Positions 17,821-26,259 are shown, counted from the first letter of the stretch. The stretch is DNA of 64,000 nucleotides from Agrococcus jejuensis (GCF_007679035.1 NZ_VEFR01000001.1:947830-1011829); one strand, 5' to 3'. Made by a program: numbers and translations. The notes: generated from the sequence alone by a model not told the origin.

Positions 17821-18669
17821 GTGACCCGCACCCCCAGCGCCATCGAGCTCGATCGGCGCGCGTTCCGGCGACGGCAGACGGCGAGATCCGTCGCCGTCGC
17901 CGCGGCGTCGACCGTCGTGTTCGCGGTCGTCGTCTGGCTCACGATCGTGAACACGCCGGGCTGGGCGCGCGTGCAGGAGACGTTCTTCGACCTCGACACC
18001 GCCGCGGCGGCGCTGCCGCGCGTGTGGGAGGGCTTCCTCGTCAACCTGCGCGTGCTCGTCGTCGCCGCCGTGTGCGTGCTGCTCGTCGGCCTGCTCGTCG
18101 CGACCCTGCGCACGCTGCGCGGCGCGGTGTTCTTCCCGCTGCGCGCCCTCGCCGCCGGCTACACCGACCTGTTCCGCGGCATGCCGCTCATCATCGTGCT
18201 GTACCTCGTGGGCTTCGGCATCCCGGGCCTGCGGTTCACGGAGGGGCGCATCCCGTTCGAGGTGCTCGGCACGATCGCGCTCGTGCTCGTGTACGGCGCG
18301 TACGTGTCGGAGGTGCTGCGCGCCGGCATCGAGGCCGTGCATCCCTCGCAGCAGCTCGCGGCGCGCTCGCTCGGCCTGCGCCGCGGGCAGGCGCTGCGCA
18401 TCGTCGTGCTGCCGCAGGCCGTGCGCAAGGTGACGCCCGCGCTCATGAACGACTTCGTGGCGATGCAGAAGGACGTCGGCCTCATCTCGGTGCTCGGCGG
18501 CGTCGACGCCGTGCGGGCGGCGCAGATCGAGACGGCCGCGGCGTTCGACTTCACGCCGTACGTCGTCGCGGGCCTGCTGTTCGTGCTGCTGGCGCTGCCG
18601 ATGATCCGCCTGACCGACTGGTACGCGGCCCGCCTGCGGGCGCGCGAGCAGATCGGGGTGCTCGCATGA
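17821..18669 (+). CDS. polar amino acid ABC transporter, permease
   Basis: 282-aa inner-membrane permease of the HisMQ type with about five helices. FLVNLRVLVVAAVCVLLVGL and YTDLFRGMPLIIVLYLV are the family N-terminal stretches. The EAA loop that contacts the ATPase is YVSEVLRAGIEAVHPSQQLA followed by ARSLGL. The GTG start is 4 nt after the binding-protein stop, and its own stop overlaps the ATPase start. A single permease gene implies a homodimer. Confidence 0.93.
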   Translation: MTRTPSAIELDRRAFRRRQTARSVAVAAASTVVFAVVVWLTIVNTPGWARVQETFFDLDTAAAALPRVWEGFLVNLRVLVVAAVCVLLVGLLVATLRTLRGAVFFPLRALAAGYTDLFRGMPLIIVLYLVGFGIPGLRFTEGRIPFEVLGTIALVLVYGAYVSEVLRAGIEAVHPSQQLAARSLGLRRGQALRIVVLPQAVRKVTPALMNDFVAMQKDVGLISVLGGVDAVRAAQIETAAAFDFTPYVVAGLLFVLLALPMIRLTDWYAARLRAREQIGVLA

Positions 18670-19421
18670 CCGCCGAGCGCGCGGAGGCGGGCGTGCCGGC
18701 GCTCGCGCTCGAGGACGTGCACAAGTCGTACGGCAGCACCGAGGTGCTCGCGGGCGTCTCGATCGACCTCGCGGCCCATGAGGTCGTGGCGCTCATCGGC
18801 GCGAGCGGCTCGGGCAAGTCGACGCTGCTGCGCTGCGCGAACCTGCTCGAGCGCATCGACGACGGCCGCATCCTGCTGGGCGGCACCGACATCAGCGACC
18901 CGCGCGTCGACGCCGACCGTGCGCGGGCGCGCTTCGGCGTCGTCTTCCAGCACTTCAACCTCTTCCCCCATCTCTCGGTGCTCGACAACGTGACGCTCGC
19001 GGCGCGGCGCGTGCATCGCACGCCGCGCGCCGAGGCTGAGCGACGCGGGCTCGAGGTGCTCGACCGCGTCGGGCTCGCCGACCGCGCCCGCGACCATCCC
19101 GACCGGCTCTCCGGCGGCCAGCAGCAGCGCGTCGCCATCGCCCGCGCCATCGCGACGAGCCCCGAGGTGCTGCTGCTCGACGAGATCACGAGCGCCCTCG
19201 ACCCGTGGCTCGTCGGCGAGGTGCTCGACCTCGTGCGCGACCTCGCGCATGGTGGCTCGACCATCCTCATGGCGACGCACGAGATGGCGTTCGCGCGCGA
19301 CGTCGCCGACCGCGTCGTCTTCCTCGACCGCGGCGTCGTCGTGGAGCAGGGCCCGCCCGCGCAGGTGCTCGGCGCCCCGCGCGAGGCGCGCACGCGCGAG
19401 TTCCTCGCTCGCATGCCCTGA
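18666..19421 (+). CDS. polar amino acid ABC transporter, ATPase
   Basis: 251-aa ABC ATPase of the GlnQ/HisP group. Walker A is GASGSGKSTLL, the Q-loop is VFQHFNLFPHLSVLDNV, the signature is LSGGQQQRVAIARA, Walker B is VLLLDEITSALDP and the switch histidine lies in LMATHEMAFARD. All catalytic residues are kept. The ATG overlaps the permease TGA (ATGA). It powers the importer encoded by the two preceding genes. Confidence 0.95.
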   Translation: MTAERAEAGVPALALEDVHKSYGSTEVLAGVSIDLAAHEVVALIGASGSGKSTLLRCANLLERIDDGRILLGGTDISDPRVDADRARARFGVVFQHFNLFPHLSVLDNVTLAARRVHRTPRAEAERRGLEVLDRVGLADRARDHPDRLSGGQQQRVAIARAIATSPEVLLLDEITSALDPWLVGEVLDLVRDLAHGGSTILMATHEMAFARDVADRVVFLDRGVVVEQGPPAQVLGAPREARTREFLARMP

Positions 19422-19500
19422 CGCGAGCCCTCGCTGCCACCCGTTCTGCTCTGAGCGGATGCACTGGTCGAGCACGCACGCGCGCTGGTGGGATGAGCGC

Positions 19501-19893
19501 ATGAGCGCGCACCTCCTCCCGCGGACCGCGACCGACGACGCTCCCAGGCAGGAGCAGCTCTGGCGCGAGGTGCTCGGCGCGCGTCTGCGAGCGCTGCGCA
19601 TCCGCCGCGGCGCGACGCTCGCCGACGTCGCCGCCCGCGCGGGCATCGCACCGCAGTACCTCTCGGAGGTCGAGCGCGGCCGCAAGGACCCGTCGAGCGA
19701 GATGGTCGCGGCGATCGCGGGCGCGCTCGGCGTCACGCTGCTCGATCTCACGGTGCAGGTCGCGAGGAGCCTCGAGGCGGATCGGGCGGGCGCCGTCGTG
19801 CTCGACCTCGCCGCCCGCCCCGTGCGCGCGCTGCCGCCGATCGCGGCGCCGCCGCAGGCGAGAGGCGGTGCGGTGCTGGCGCTCGCCGCCTGA
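19501..19893 (+). CDS. XRE-family regulator, ClgR/PopR-like, with ssrA-like C-terminus
   Basis: 130-aa DNA-binding protein. Residues ~26-83 form a Cro/C1-type helix-turn-helix (LGARLRALRIRRGATLADVA, then IAPQYLSEVERGRKDPSSEM). This resembles ClgR and PopR, the actinobacterial activators of clp genes, notably in YLSEVERG-K--SSE. The C-terminus is LALAA (126-130), the same last four residues as the E. coli ssrA degradation tag. PopR of Streptomyces is known to be destroyed by ClpP through its terminal alanines. The clpP pair lies just downstream on the other strand, so a feedback loop is likely. No clear Shine-Dalgarno or ClgR box was found. Confidence 0.85.
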   Translation: MSAHLLPRTATDDAPRQEQLWREVLGARLRALRIRRGATLADVAARAGIAPQYLSEVERGRKDPSSEMVAAIAGALGVTLLDLTVQVARSLEADRAGAVVLDLAARPVRALPPIAAPPQARGGAVLALAA

Positions 19894-19911
19894 CGACGGC
19901 CGGCTCGAGCG

Positions 19912-20520
19912 CTACCCCTCGAGCCCGCGCACGGGCTGCCGCTCGACGACGCGGTCGAGCACGCCGTATGCGACGGCCTGCTCGGCCGTGAGCACGCGGT
20001 CGCGGTCGGTGTCGTGCCGCAGCGCCGCCGCATCCCGACCCGTGTGCTCGGCGAGGATCGCCTCGAGGTCGCCGCGCACTCGGCCGAGCTCGTCGGCCTC
20101 GAGGATGAGGTCGGGGATCGTGCCGCGTGCGCTCGTCGCCGGCTGGTGCAGCACGATGCGCGCATGCGGCAGGGCCGCGCGCCGGCCGGGCGTGCCGGCC
20201 GCGAGCAGCACGGCCGCGGGGCCGACGGCCTGACCGACGCATGTCGTCGCGATCGGCGAGCGCACGAAGCGCATGGTGTCGTACACGGCGAGGGCCGCCT
20301 GGGGGTCGCCGCCCTCGCTGTTCACGTACAGCTGGATCTCGCGCTCGGCGCCCACGGCATCCAGGTGCAGCAGCTGCGCGATGAGCGCGTTCGCGACGCC
20401 CGCGTCGATGCCGGTGCCGAGGTAGACGATGCGCTCGGCGAGCAGGTGCGAGTAGACGTCGAGCACGCGGTCGCCGCGCGGGCTCTCGGCGATGACGTTG
20501 GGGATCGCGGAGGAGCTCAT
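19912..20520 (-). CDS. ClpP-like protein lacking the catalytic serine
   Basis: 202-aa member of the ClpP peptidase family (S14). The nucleophile motif is GQAVGPAAVLL where active ClpP has GQAASMGAFLL, so the Ser position is Gly100. His125 (RIVLHQP) and Asp174 (DRDRVLTAEQA) are kept. The oxyanion stretch is NSEGGD instead of NSPGGS. It should fold into a heptameric ring yet be unable to cleave peptides by itself, like ClpR subunits of cyanobacteria and plastids. The ATG at 20520 overlaps the TGA of the active clpP gene, implying equal production and mixed ring assembly. Gene ends 18 bp from the convergent XRE regulator. Confidence 0.92.
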   Translation of the reverse strand: MSSSAIPNVIAESPRGDRVLDVYSHLLAERIVYLGTGIDAGVANALIAQLLHLDAVGAEREIQLYVNSEGGDPQAALAVYDTMRFVRSPIATTCVGQAVGPAAVLLAAGTPGRRAALPHARIVLHQPATSARGTIPDLILEADELGRVRGDLEAILAEHTGRDAAALRHDTDRDRVLTAEQAVAYGVLDRVVERQPVRGLEG

Positions 20521-21125
20521 CGAGCGCCTCCGATGCCCATGGGCGCGCGATCGGGTCGCAGCTCGTCGATCGAGGTCACGATGCGGTCGACGAGGCCGTA
20601 GTCGAGCGCCTGCTGCGCCGTGTACCAGCGGTCGTGCAGCGAGTCCTCGAAGATGCGCTCGATCGGCTGGCCCGTGTCGTCGGCGATGCACGCGAGCACG
20701 GTGTCGCGGATGTGCCGCAGGTCGTCGGCCTGCACGTCGACCTCGGCCGCCGAGCCGCCGATGCCCGACGAGCCCTGATGCATGAGGATGCGCGCGTGCG
20801 GCAGCGCCATGCGCTTGCCCGGCGCACCGGCGGACAGCAGGAACTGCCCGGCCGAGCATGCGAGGCCGAGCGCGACGGTCGCGACGTCGTTGGGCACGAG
20901 CCGCATGAGGTCGCGGATCGCGAGCATCGACGGCACGGAGCCGCCCGGCGAGTGGATCCACAGGGCGATGTCGGCGCGGGCGTCGTCGAACGCCAGCTGC
21001 AGGAGCTGCGCCTGCAGCGCCGTGCCGTCGTCGTCGTCGAGCGCGCCGTCGAGCACGAGCACGCGGCGCGAGAGCAGCTGCGCGCGCAGCTGCGGCGAGA
21101 ATGCGGGATTGGATGCGTCTGCCAT
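20517..21125 (-). CDS. clpP: ATP-dependent Clp protease proteolytic subunit
   Basis: 202-aa serine peptidase that forms the chamber of Clp proteases with ClpX/ClpC ATPases. The triad is intact: Ser91 in LGLACSAGQFLL, His116 in RILMHQG, Asp165 in LHDRWYTAQQA. SPGGSV (59-64) is the oxyanion-hole stretch. It is shorter and more diverged than housekeeping ClpP1/ClpP2, and no clpX follows, so this is probably the second, accessory clpP pair (compare clpP3-clpP4 of Streptomyces). I chose ATG 21125; an in-frame ATG at 21158 would add 11 residues. The partner gene starts within its stop codon. Confidence 0.93.
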   Translation of the reverse strand: MADASNPAFSPQLRAQLLSRRVLVLDGALDDDDGTALQAQLLQLAFDDARADIALWIHSPGGSVPSMLAIRDLMRLVPNDVATVALGLACSAGQFLLSAGAPGKRMALPHARILMHQGSSGIGGSAAEVDVQADDLRHIRDTVLACIADDTGQPIERIFEDSLHDRWYTAQQALDYGLVDRIVTSIDELRPDRAPMGIGGAR

Positions 21126-21166
21126 GCGTCCACGCTCGCGCGGGCCGATCGGGCGCATCCAGCCGG

Positions 21167-21203
21167 CGCTGCTCAGGGCTGCGGTGCGCAGCCCTGAGCA
21201 GCG
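21167..21203 (-). terminator. 17-bp hairpin between SNF2 gene and clpP
   Basis: Perfect 17-bp inverted repeat (arms 21167-21183 and 21187-21203) with a 3-nt loop. It starts 13 nt after the SNF2 stop and ends ~42 nt before the clpP ATG. It most likely ends SNF2 transcripts and so separates clpP from upstream reading. A regulatory role for clpP cannot be excluded. Confidence 0.65.
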
Positions 21204-21215
21204 AGGCGGCTGCGG

Positions 21216-23339
21216 CTAGGCGTCGCCGCGCTCGCGCAGCGACTGCTCGAGCAGGCCCACGAGCGTCTCGAGGCGCATGTCGACGCTCGTCGCGTCCTGC
21301 TCGATGCCATCGAGGGCCGCCTGCGCGAGGCCGGCCTTCGAGTCGAGCAGCTCGGCGATGCGGGTGTCGACCGTGTGCGCGGCGACGATGCGCCACACCG
21401 TGACGGGCATCGACTGGCCGATGCGGTGGATGCGGTCGATCGCCTGCGTCTGCTCGGCATCGGTCCACGACAGCTCGGCGAGCACCATGTTCGACGCGAC
21501 CTGCAGGTTGATGCCGATGCCGGCGGCCGTGAGCGAGCAGACCGCGACCGAGACCGAGTCGTCGTTCACGAACGCGTCGATCGCCGCCTGGCGGGCCGTC
21601 GGCGTCTGGTCGCCGCGGATCGACACGGTCTTGAGGCCGCGCTCGGCGAGCGTGCGCTCGGCGATGTCCATGGCATCCACGTGCTTCGCGAACAGCACGA
21701 CCTTGCCGGCGCTGCGCGCGAGCTGCGCGGCGTAGTCGGCCGCGAGGGCCGCCTTCGCCGTGCCGATCTGGCGCACGAGGCGGAAGACGTTCTCGCCGGT
21801 GCCCGCGCCGTCGTCGCCATCGACCTCGCTCGTCGCGATGCGGCGCACGAGGTCGTGGTCGATCCCCAAGGTCGGCTCGGTGCGGTTCGCCACCGCGCGG
21901 TCGTAGCGCTGCACGAGGCGCGCGGCGAGCTCGCGCTCGGCCTCGCGGATCGAGCGCGCGGCCGCGGCGTCGAGCTCGACGGGCAGGTCGGCGATCGTGC
22001 GGGCGGGGATGTCGGAGGCGACGTCGACCTTGCGGCGACGCACGATGCCCATGTCGACGACCGCGTGGCGCGCCGCGCGGTAGAAGGCCGAGTCCATCGG
22101 CGTGAGGTGCGTGGCCTCGAGCGCGTCGGTGAGCTGCGCGTTCGGCTGGCGACCGTCGATCCAGCCGAGCAGCTGCCAGATGGCGCGGAAGTCCTCGATG
22201 TCGTTGATGAGCGGCGTGCCCGTGAGCGCCATGAGCAGCGGGTTCGCGTGCCGGGCGCGGATCGACGACGCGACGTCGAGGACGTGCCGCGAGCGCTTGG
22301 AGGTCGTGTTCTTGATGAAGTGCGCCTCGTCGACGACGAGGCCGCGGAAGCCGTGCTTGCGCAGCCAGCCGACGTGGCGGTCGAGCACCTCGTAGTTGAT
22401 GACGATGACGTCGGCGAAGCCGTCGAGCGCTCGCCCGTCGCCCTGCACGATCGACACGGAGCGGCCGGGGATCCAGCGCTCCGCCTCGCGCGCCCAGTTC
22501 ATCTTCACCACGGCGGGGCTCACGACGAGCAGCGGGAACGCGTTCGCCGCCTCCGCCGCGAGCAGCGCCTGGGCGGTCTTGCCGAGGCCGGGCTCGTCGG
22601 CGAGCAGGAACGAGCGGTGCCCGTCGGACACGGCGCCGATGAGCTGCGCCTGGTGCTGCATGAGCTCGAGGCCGCGGGGCGTGAAGCGGTCGACGCGGTC
22701 GGGCAGCTCCATCGTCGCGGCCGTGCCGTCGGCGCCGTACTCGAACGAGTGGAACAGCGGGTCGAGCAGGTCGAAGCCCGCGAGGCGATCGGGCTTCGGC
22801 GCCCGACGCGGCGAGTCGAGGTCAGGGGCGAGGAACGGGTTCGCGAGCTGCTGCGCCGTCACCGACGCCGGCACCACCTGGCGCTCGAGCTCGATCGTGA
22901 CGACGGGGTCGGGCTCGGGCTGCGGCTCGGGCTCGACCTCGATGCCTGCGGCCTGCAGCATCGTGCGGCGGGCGTCCTGCGCAGCGGCCGAGGGCGGGGC
23001 GCCCTCGCCGAGCAGGGGCAGCAGGGAGGGGTCGCGCGAGGCGGCCTTGCCGAGGATGAGCGCGACGCCGTCGAGGCGCTTGAGCTCCTCCGCCCGACGC
23101 TCGTGGCCGAGCGTGGCATCCGCCTTGACCCGGGCGCGCTCCTCGCGCACGAGCATCGCGGCGGCCTGGAGCTTCGCGCGAGCGCTGCGGCTGGCCGCGC
23201 CGCGCTGCACGCTGCCCTCGACCTCGCGCGCGGCGCGCGCGAGCCTGGGGATGATGCCGCCCTCGCGGCGCTGCTGCTGCTGCTGACGCTGCTCCGGCCG
23301 CTCGGCCGTCGCAGTGCCTGCGCCCTGGCTGTCTGCCAC
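21216..23339 (-). CDS. SNF2-family DNA-dependent ATPase/helicase
   Basis: 707-aa superfamily-2 motor. Residues 1-200 are a Q/R/A-rich basic, helical extension. The RecA-like core follows: Walker A DEPGLGKT (248-255), DEAH box VVDEAHFIKN (337-340), LTGTPLIND (motif III), and the C-terminal lobe with QAIDRIHRIGQ (motif VI). The closest architecture is the SMARCAL1/ZRANB3-like annealing helicase branch, which remodels stalled forks, but bacterial members are little studied. GTG start at 23339 with AGGAGAG Shine-Dalgarno. It is monocistronic. Confidence 0.9.
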   Translation of the reverse strand: MADSQGAGTATAERPEQRQQQQQRREGGIIPRLARAAREVEGSVQRGAASRSARAKLQAAAMLVREERARVKADATLGHERRAEELKRLDGVALILGKAASRDPSLLPLLGEGAPPSAAAQDARRTMLQAAGIEVEPEPQPEPDPVVTIELERQVVPASVTAQQLANPFLAPDLDSPRRAPKPDRLAGFDLLDPLFHSFEYGADGTAATMELPDRVDRFTPRGLELMQHQAQLIGAVSDGHRSFLLADEPGLGKTAQALLAAEAANAFPLLVVSPAVVKMNWAREAERWIPGRSVSIVQGDGRALDGFADVIVINYEVLDRHVGWLRKHGFRGLVVDEAHFIKNTTSKRSRHVLDVASSIRARHANPLLMALTGTPLINDIEDFRAIWQLLGWIDGRQPNAQLTDALEATHLTPMDSAFYRAARHAVVDMGIVRRRKVDVASDIPARTIADLPVELDAAAARSIREAERELAARLVQRYDRAVANRTEPTLGIDHDLVRRIATSEVDGDDGAGTGENVFRLVRQIGTAKAALAADYAAQLARSAGKVVLFAKHVDAMDIAERTLAERGLKTVSIRGDQTPTARQAAIDAFVNDDSVSVAVCSLTAAGIGINLQVASNMVLAELSWTDAEQTQAIDRIHRIGQSMPVTVWRIVAAHTVDTRIAELLDSKAGLAQAALDGIEQDATSVDMRLETLVGLLEQSLRERGDA

Positions 23340-23553
23340 TGCTCTCCTCTCGACGCGCGTGCGTCGTCGTGATCCGCACTGGGCGTCGAGATCGCCGTCG
23401 GCGCCCGGCGGATCCGCGAGGAGCGGATCGGCGAGTGCTGCGACGGACGAGGGGCGGGATCGGTCGTGCCAGAGATGACGGCGACGACCGGCCGGACGCC
23501 GGTGCTGCCGCCCATGCTAGCGCCTCGCGGCGCCGAATGCCCGCAGCCGTCGG

Positions 23554-24858
23554 TCAGGAGTCGCGCGAGCGCATGCGTCCGGCGACGCGGATCGCGTCGA
23601 GCCCGAGCGCCGTCGCCGTCATGACGATGCCGACGACCGCGAGCGTCGCGGCGACGACGACGCCGTGCAGCACCCCGAGCCCGATGATCGCGGGCACGAC
23701 GAGCGCGAGGCCGAGCAGCACGCCGGCGACGAGCACCGCGACGCCGACCGCGGCGACGCTGCGCAGCACGCGCCGGTCGAGCAGGCCCAGCACGACGCGG
23801 TCGTGCCACTCGTGCCAGCCGTCGACGACGCCGTCGAACGCGCCGGCGCCCCGATCCTCGACGTCGACGCTCGCGACCGCGAGGCCCAGCGAGGCGGCGA
23901 CGACGGGGATGCGTCCGACGCCGCCCGAGACGCGGCTCGCGATCGCAGCGGCCGCCGGCGCTCGCATCGCCACGTAGCCGGGCGCGGCCGCGCGCGCCAG
24001 GCCGCGACCCACGACCACGTCGACGTCGCCCTCGTCGAGCCGCACGAGCAGCGCGGGCAGCTCGGCGGGATCGTTGCGGCCGTGGGCGCCGACCGTCACG
24101 ACCACGTCGGCTCGCGGCGCCGCCTCGCGCAGCGCACGAGCGAGGGTCGACGCCGCGACCGACGCGACCGGCACGGGTGCCACGTCGACGCGCTCATCGT
24201 CGGCCGCGTACGCGCTCGCCGCCGCGGAGACGATCGACGACGACGGCACCACGACGATCTCGAGGTCGAGCTCGGCGCCCTCGGCCGTGCCGAGCAGCTC
24301 GGGCACGAGCACGTCGACCATGTCGGCGTCGTGCGCGGGCACGAGCACGACGATGCGGGCGAGCGTCGCGGGGCCGCTCGAGGCGCCGTCCGTCCACGCC
24401 GAGGCGTCCGCATCCGCGATCGACTCCGCGAGCGCCGCGAGCCGCTCGATCGACGCGAGCAGACGCTCGCTCGTCGTCGCCTCCGCCCGAGGGATGCGCT
24501 GCTCGTCGTGCAGGTCCGTCCAGTCGTACGCGTGGGAGACGAGGCACGTGCCGTCGCCGAGATCCTCGACGTCCCATCGCCACTCGTGCCCGGGCTGCGC
24601 GGCGCCCGGCTCGGACGGCCGCCAGGCGATCGTGCGCCCCTCCTCGAACGCGACGACGTGGTTCTCGCGCTCGGCACCGTTCGTGATCGTCATGACGAAC
24701 ACGTCGCCGACCGCGTGCACGCGCTGGCCCGGCGCCGCGACGGCGAGGTTGTCGTTGCCATCCCACCCCGGCTGGCGCGCGGGATCCGCGATGAGCTCGA
24801 AGATCGTCGCCGCCGGTGCGTGCACCACGCGCGACGCGTGCACGATGCGCTCGTCCAT
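23554..24858 (-). CDS. SRPBCC domain fused to a degenerate GT2-like domain and two membrane helices
   Basis: 434-aa chimera. Residues 1-150 are an SRPBCC/polyketide-cyclase-like lipid-binding fold (VVHAPAATIFELIADPARQP, TITNGAERENHVVAFEEG, AWRPSEPG). From ~165 the pattern is that of a family-2 glycosyltransferase of the polyprenol-phosphate sugar type: RIVVLVPAHD, then ADVVVTVGAHGRNDPAELPA where DPM1-like enzymes have the DADLQ-P metal site, then DVDVVVGRGLAR. The metal-binding aspartates are missing, so catalysis is doubtful. Two hydrophobic helices (~365-392 and ~394-420) end the protein. Function unknown; lipid or sugar-lipid handling at the membrane is a guess. ATG is preceded by a TAGGCT box. 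Confidence 0.8.
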   Translation of the reverse strand: MDERIVHASRVVHAPAATIFELIADPARQPGWDGNDNLAVAAPGQRVHAVGDVFVMTITNGAERENHVVAFEEGRTIAWRPSEPGAAQPGHEWRWDVEDLGDGTCLVSHAYDWTDLHDEQRIPRAEATTSERLLASIERLAALAESIADADASAWTDGASSGPATLARIVVLVPAHDADMVDVLVPELLGTAEGAELDLEIVVVPSSSIVSAAASAYAADDERVDVAPVPVASVAASTLARALREAAPRADVVVTVGAHGRNDPAELPALLVRLDEGDVDVVVGRGLARAAAPGYVAMRAPAAAAIASRVSGGVGRIPVVAASLGLAVASVDVEDRGAGAFDGVVDGWHEWHDRVVLGLLDRRVLRSVAAVGVAVLVAGVLLGLALVVPAIIGLGVLHGVVVAATLAVVGIVMTATALGLDAIRVAGRMRSRDS

Positions 24859-24865
24859 GCGTGCG

Positions 24866-24871
24866 AGCCTA
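24866..24871 (-). promoter_or_regulatory. -10 box, likely leaderless start
   Basis: TAGGCT on the minus strand ends 7 nt before the ATG at 24858, with no Shine-Dalgarno. It indicates that this gene has its own promoter despite lying 41 bp downstream of the HxlR gene. Confidence 0.6.
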
Positions 24872-24899
24872 CGCAGCGCCGCGGCGGCGCAGGGCGCGA

Positions 24900-25268
24900 T
24901 CAGTCTCGGCTGGGGACGAGCATCGCGTCGGCGTTGTCGCCGATCCACGCGAGCAGCGGCAGCATGCGATCGACGAGCTCGCGCCCGAGCGGCGTGAGTC
25001 GGTAGTCGACGTGCGGTGGCACCGTGGGCCGCGACTCGCGCTCGACGAGCCCGTCGGCGACGAGGACGCGCAGGGTCTGGCCCAGCATCTTCTCGCTGAT
25101 GCCGTCGACCTCGCGGCGCAGCTCGCTCCAGCGTCGCGTGCCCTCGCCGAGCTCGCACAGCACGAGCACGCCCCACCGGCTCATGACGTGGTCGAGCACC
25201 GTCCGCGTCGGGCACGCATGCGTGAACGCGCCCGGCCGCTCGGCCCGGATCTCCGCAAGACTCACCAT
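24900..25268 (-). CDS. HxlR-family transcriptional regulator
   Basis: 122-aa winged-helix regulator (HxlR/MarR-like). Family marks are CPTRTVLDHVMSRWGVLVLCEL near residue 17, with the redox- or quinone-sensing N-terminal cysteine position, then RWSELRREVDGISEKMLGQ (recognition helix) and DYRLTPLGREL (wing). It is divergent from an NmrA-like NAD(P)H quinone oxidoreductase, the classic arrangement of HxlR repressors such as QorR and YodB, so quinone or diamide stress is the probable signal. ATG at 25268 chosen because the longer frame would cross the operator region. Confidence 0.92.
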   Translation of the reverse strand: MVSLAEIRAERPGAFTHACPTRTVLDHVMSRWGVLVLCELGEGTRRWSELRREVDGISEKMLGQTLRVLVADGLVERESRPTVPPHVDYRLTPLGRELVDRMLPLLAWIGDNADAMLVPSRD

Positions 25269-25274
25269 CAGGTC

Positions 25275-25299
25275 AGTACCGTACCAGAAGGTGGGTACC
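25275..25299. promoter_or_regulatory. GTACC repeats, candidate HxlR operator
   Basis: Three GTACC/GGTAC half-sites lie within 25 bp of the HxlR start: AGTACC, GTACC (25281-25285) and GGTAC (25294-25298), the last two as an inverted repeat with 8-nt spacing. The place, just upstream of the regulator in the divergent region, suits autoregulation together with control of the oxidoreductase gene. Confidence 0.5.
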
Positions 25300-25387
25300 G
25301 ACGATCGGGAATGCTGATCGCCGTCACGTCGCTGCACGTCGATGACCGCACGCGGACCGCGCGATCGCCTCATCGAAGGGACTTCCC

Positions 25388-26236
25388 ATGACCATCCTCG
25401 TCACCGGCTCCACCGGACATCTCGGCCACCTCATCGTCGAGCGGCTCGTCGCACGCGGAGCCGCCCCCGCCGACGTCGTCGCCGGCGCACGCTCCCCCGA
25501 GCGCGTCGAGGCACCCGAGGGGGTGCGCACCGCGGTGGTCGACTACGACCGCCCCGAGACGATCGCTCCGGCGCTCGAGGGCGTCGACACCGTCGTGCTC
25601 GTGTCCGCCTCCGAGCCCGGCAAGCGCGTCCCCCAGCACCGCGCCGTCATCGACGCCGCCGTCGCCGCAGGCGTGGGCCGCATCGTCTACACGAGCATCT
25701 TCGGCGGCGACGCCTCGCCGCTGCCCCTCGCGCCCGAGCACGTCGAGACCGAGGCGCTGCTCGCCGCCTCCGGCATCCCCGCCACGATCCTGCGCAACGA
25801 CTGGTACACCGAGAACTACGCCGCCGACGTCGCCCGCGCCCGTGAGACGGGCGAGATCGCCGGCTCGGCAGGCACGGGTCGCGTCGCGAGCGCGAGCCGC
25901 GTCGACTACGCGGACGCCGCGGCCGTCGTGGCGCTCGACGACGCGCACGCCGGTCGCACCTACGAGCTCGCCGGCGACGTCGCCTGGACGTTCGACGAGC
26001 TCGCCGTCGCGATCGGCGAGGTCGTGGGCCGCGACGTGACGTACGTGCACCTCACGACCGACGAGCACGTCGCCTCGCTGCAGGCCGCGGGCCTGGATGC
26101 CGGCACGGCCGGCTTCGTCGCAGCGCTCGACGCGGGGATCGCGCAGGGCGGGCTCGACTCGTCCGATCGCACGCTCTCGCAGCTCATCGGTCGCCCGACC
26201 ACGCCCCTCGTCGAGGGCCTGCGCGCGATCGCCTGA
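25388..26236 (+). CDS. NmrA-like NAD(P)H:quinone oxidoreductase
   Basis: 282-aa atypical short-chain dehydrogenase, close to QorB/QOR2. The nucleotide-binding motif ILVTGSTGHLGHLIVERL starts at residue 3. VVLVSASEPGKRVPQHRAVI, RIVYTSIFGG and TILRNDWYTENYA are conserved in this branch. Such enzymes reduce quinones with NADPH under the control of an HxlR repressor, here the divergent gene. ATG 25388 follows GAAGGGA. A 13-bp hairpin lies just after the stop. Confidence 0.9.
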   Translation: MTILVTGSTGHLGHLIVERLVARGAAPADVVAGARSPERVEAPEGVRTAVVDYDRPETIAPALEGVDTVVLVSASEPGKRVPQHRAVIDAAVAAGVGRIVYTSIFGGDASPLPLAPEHVETEALLAASGIPATILRNDWYTENYAADVARARETGEIAGSAGTGRVASASRVDYADAAAVVALDDAHAGRTYELAGDVAWTFDELAVAIGEVVGRDVTYVHLTTDEHVASLQAAGLDAGTAGFVAALDAGIAQGGLDSSDRTLSQLIGRPTTPLVEGLRAIA

Positions 26237-26259
26237 CGCCGTTCGGCAGCGACCCCGGA

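Noticed and set aside
21126..21215. A ClgR box upstream of the clpP pair
   Set aside because: Only a loose CGCTCGCGCG is present; it does not match the known GTTCGC-N5-GCG or TTCGC-type palindromes well enough.
21375..23372. 665-codon plus-strand frame opposite the SNF2 gene
   Set aside because: Low-complexity charged translation with no domain; shadow of the SNF2 coding frame.
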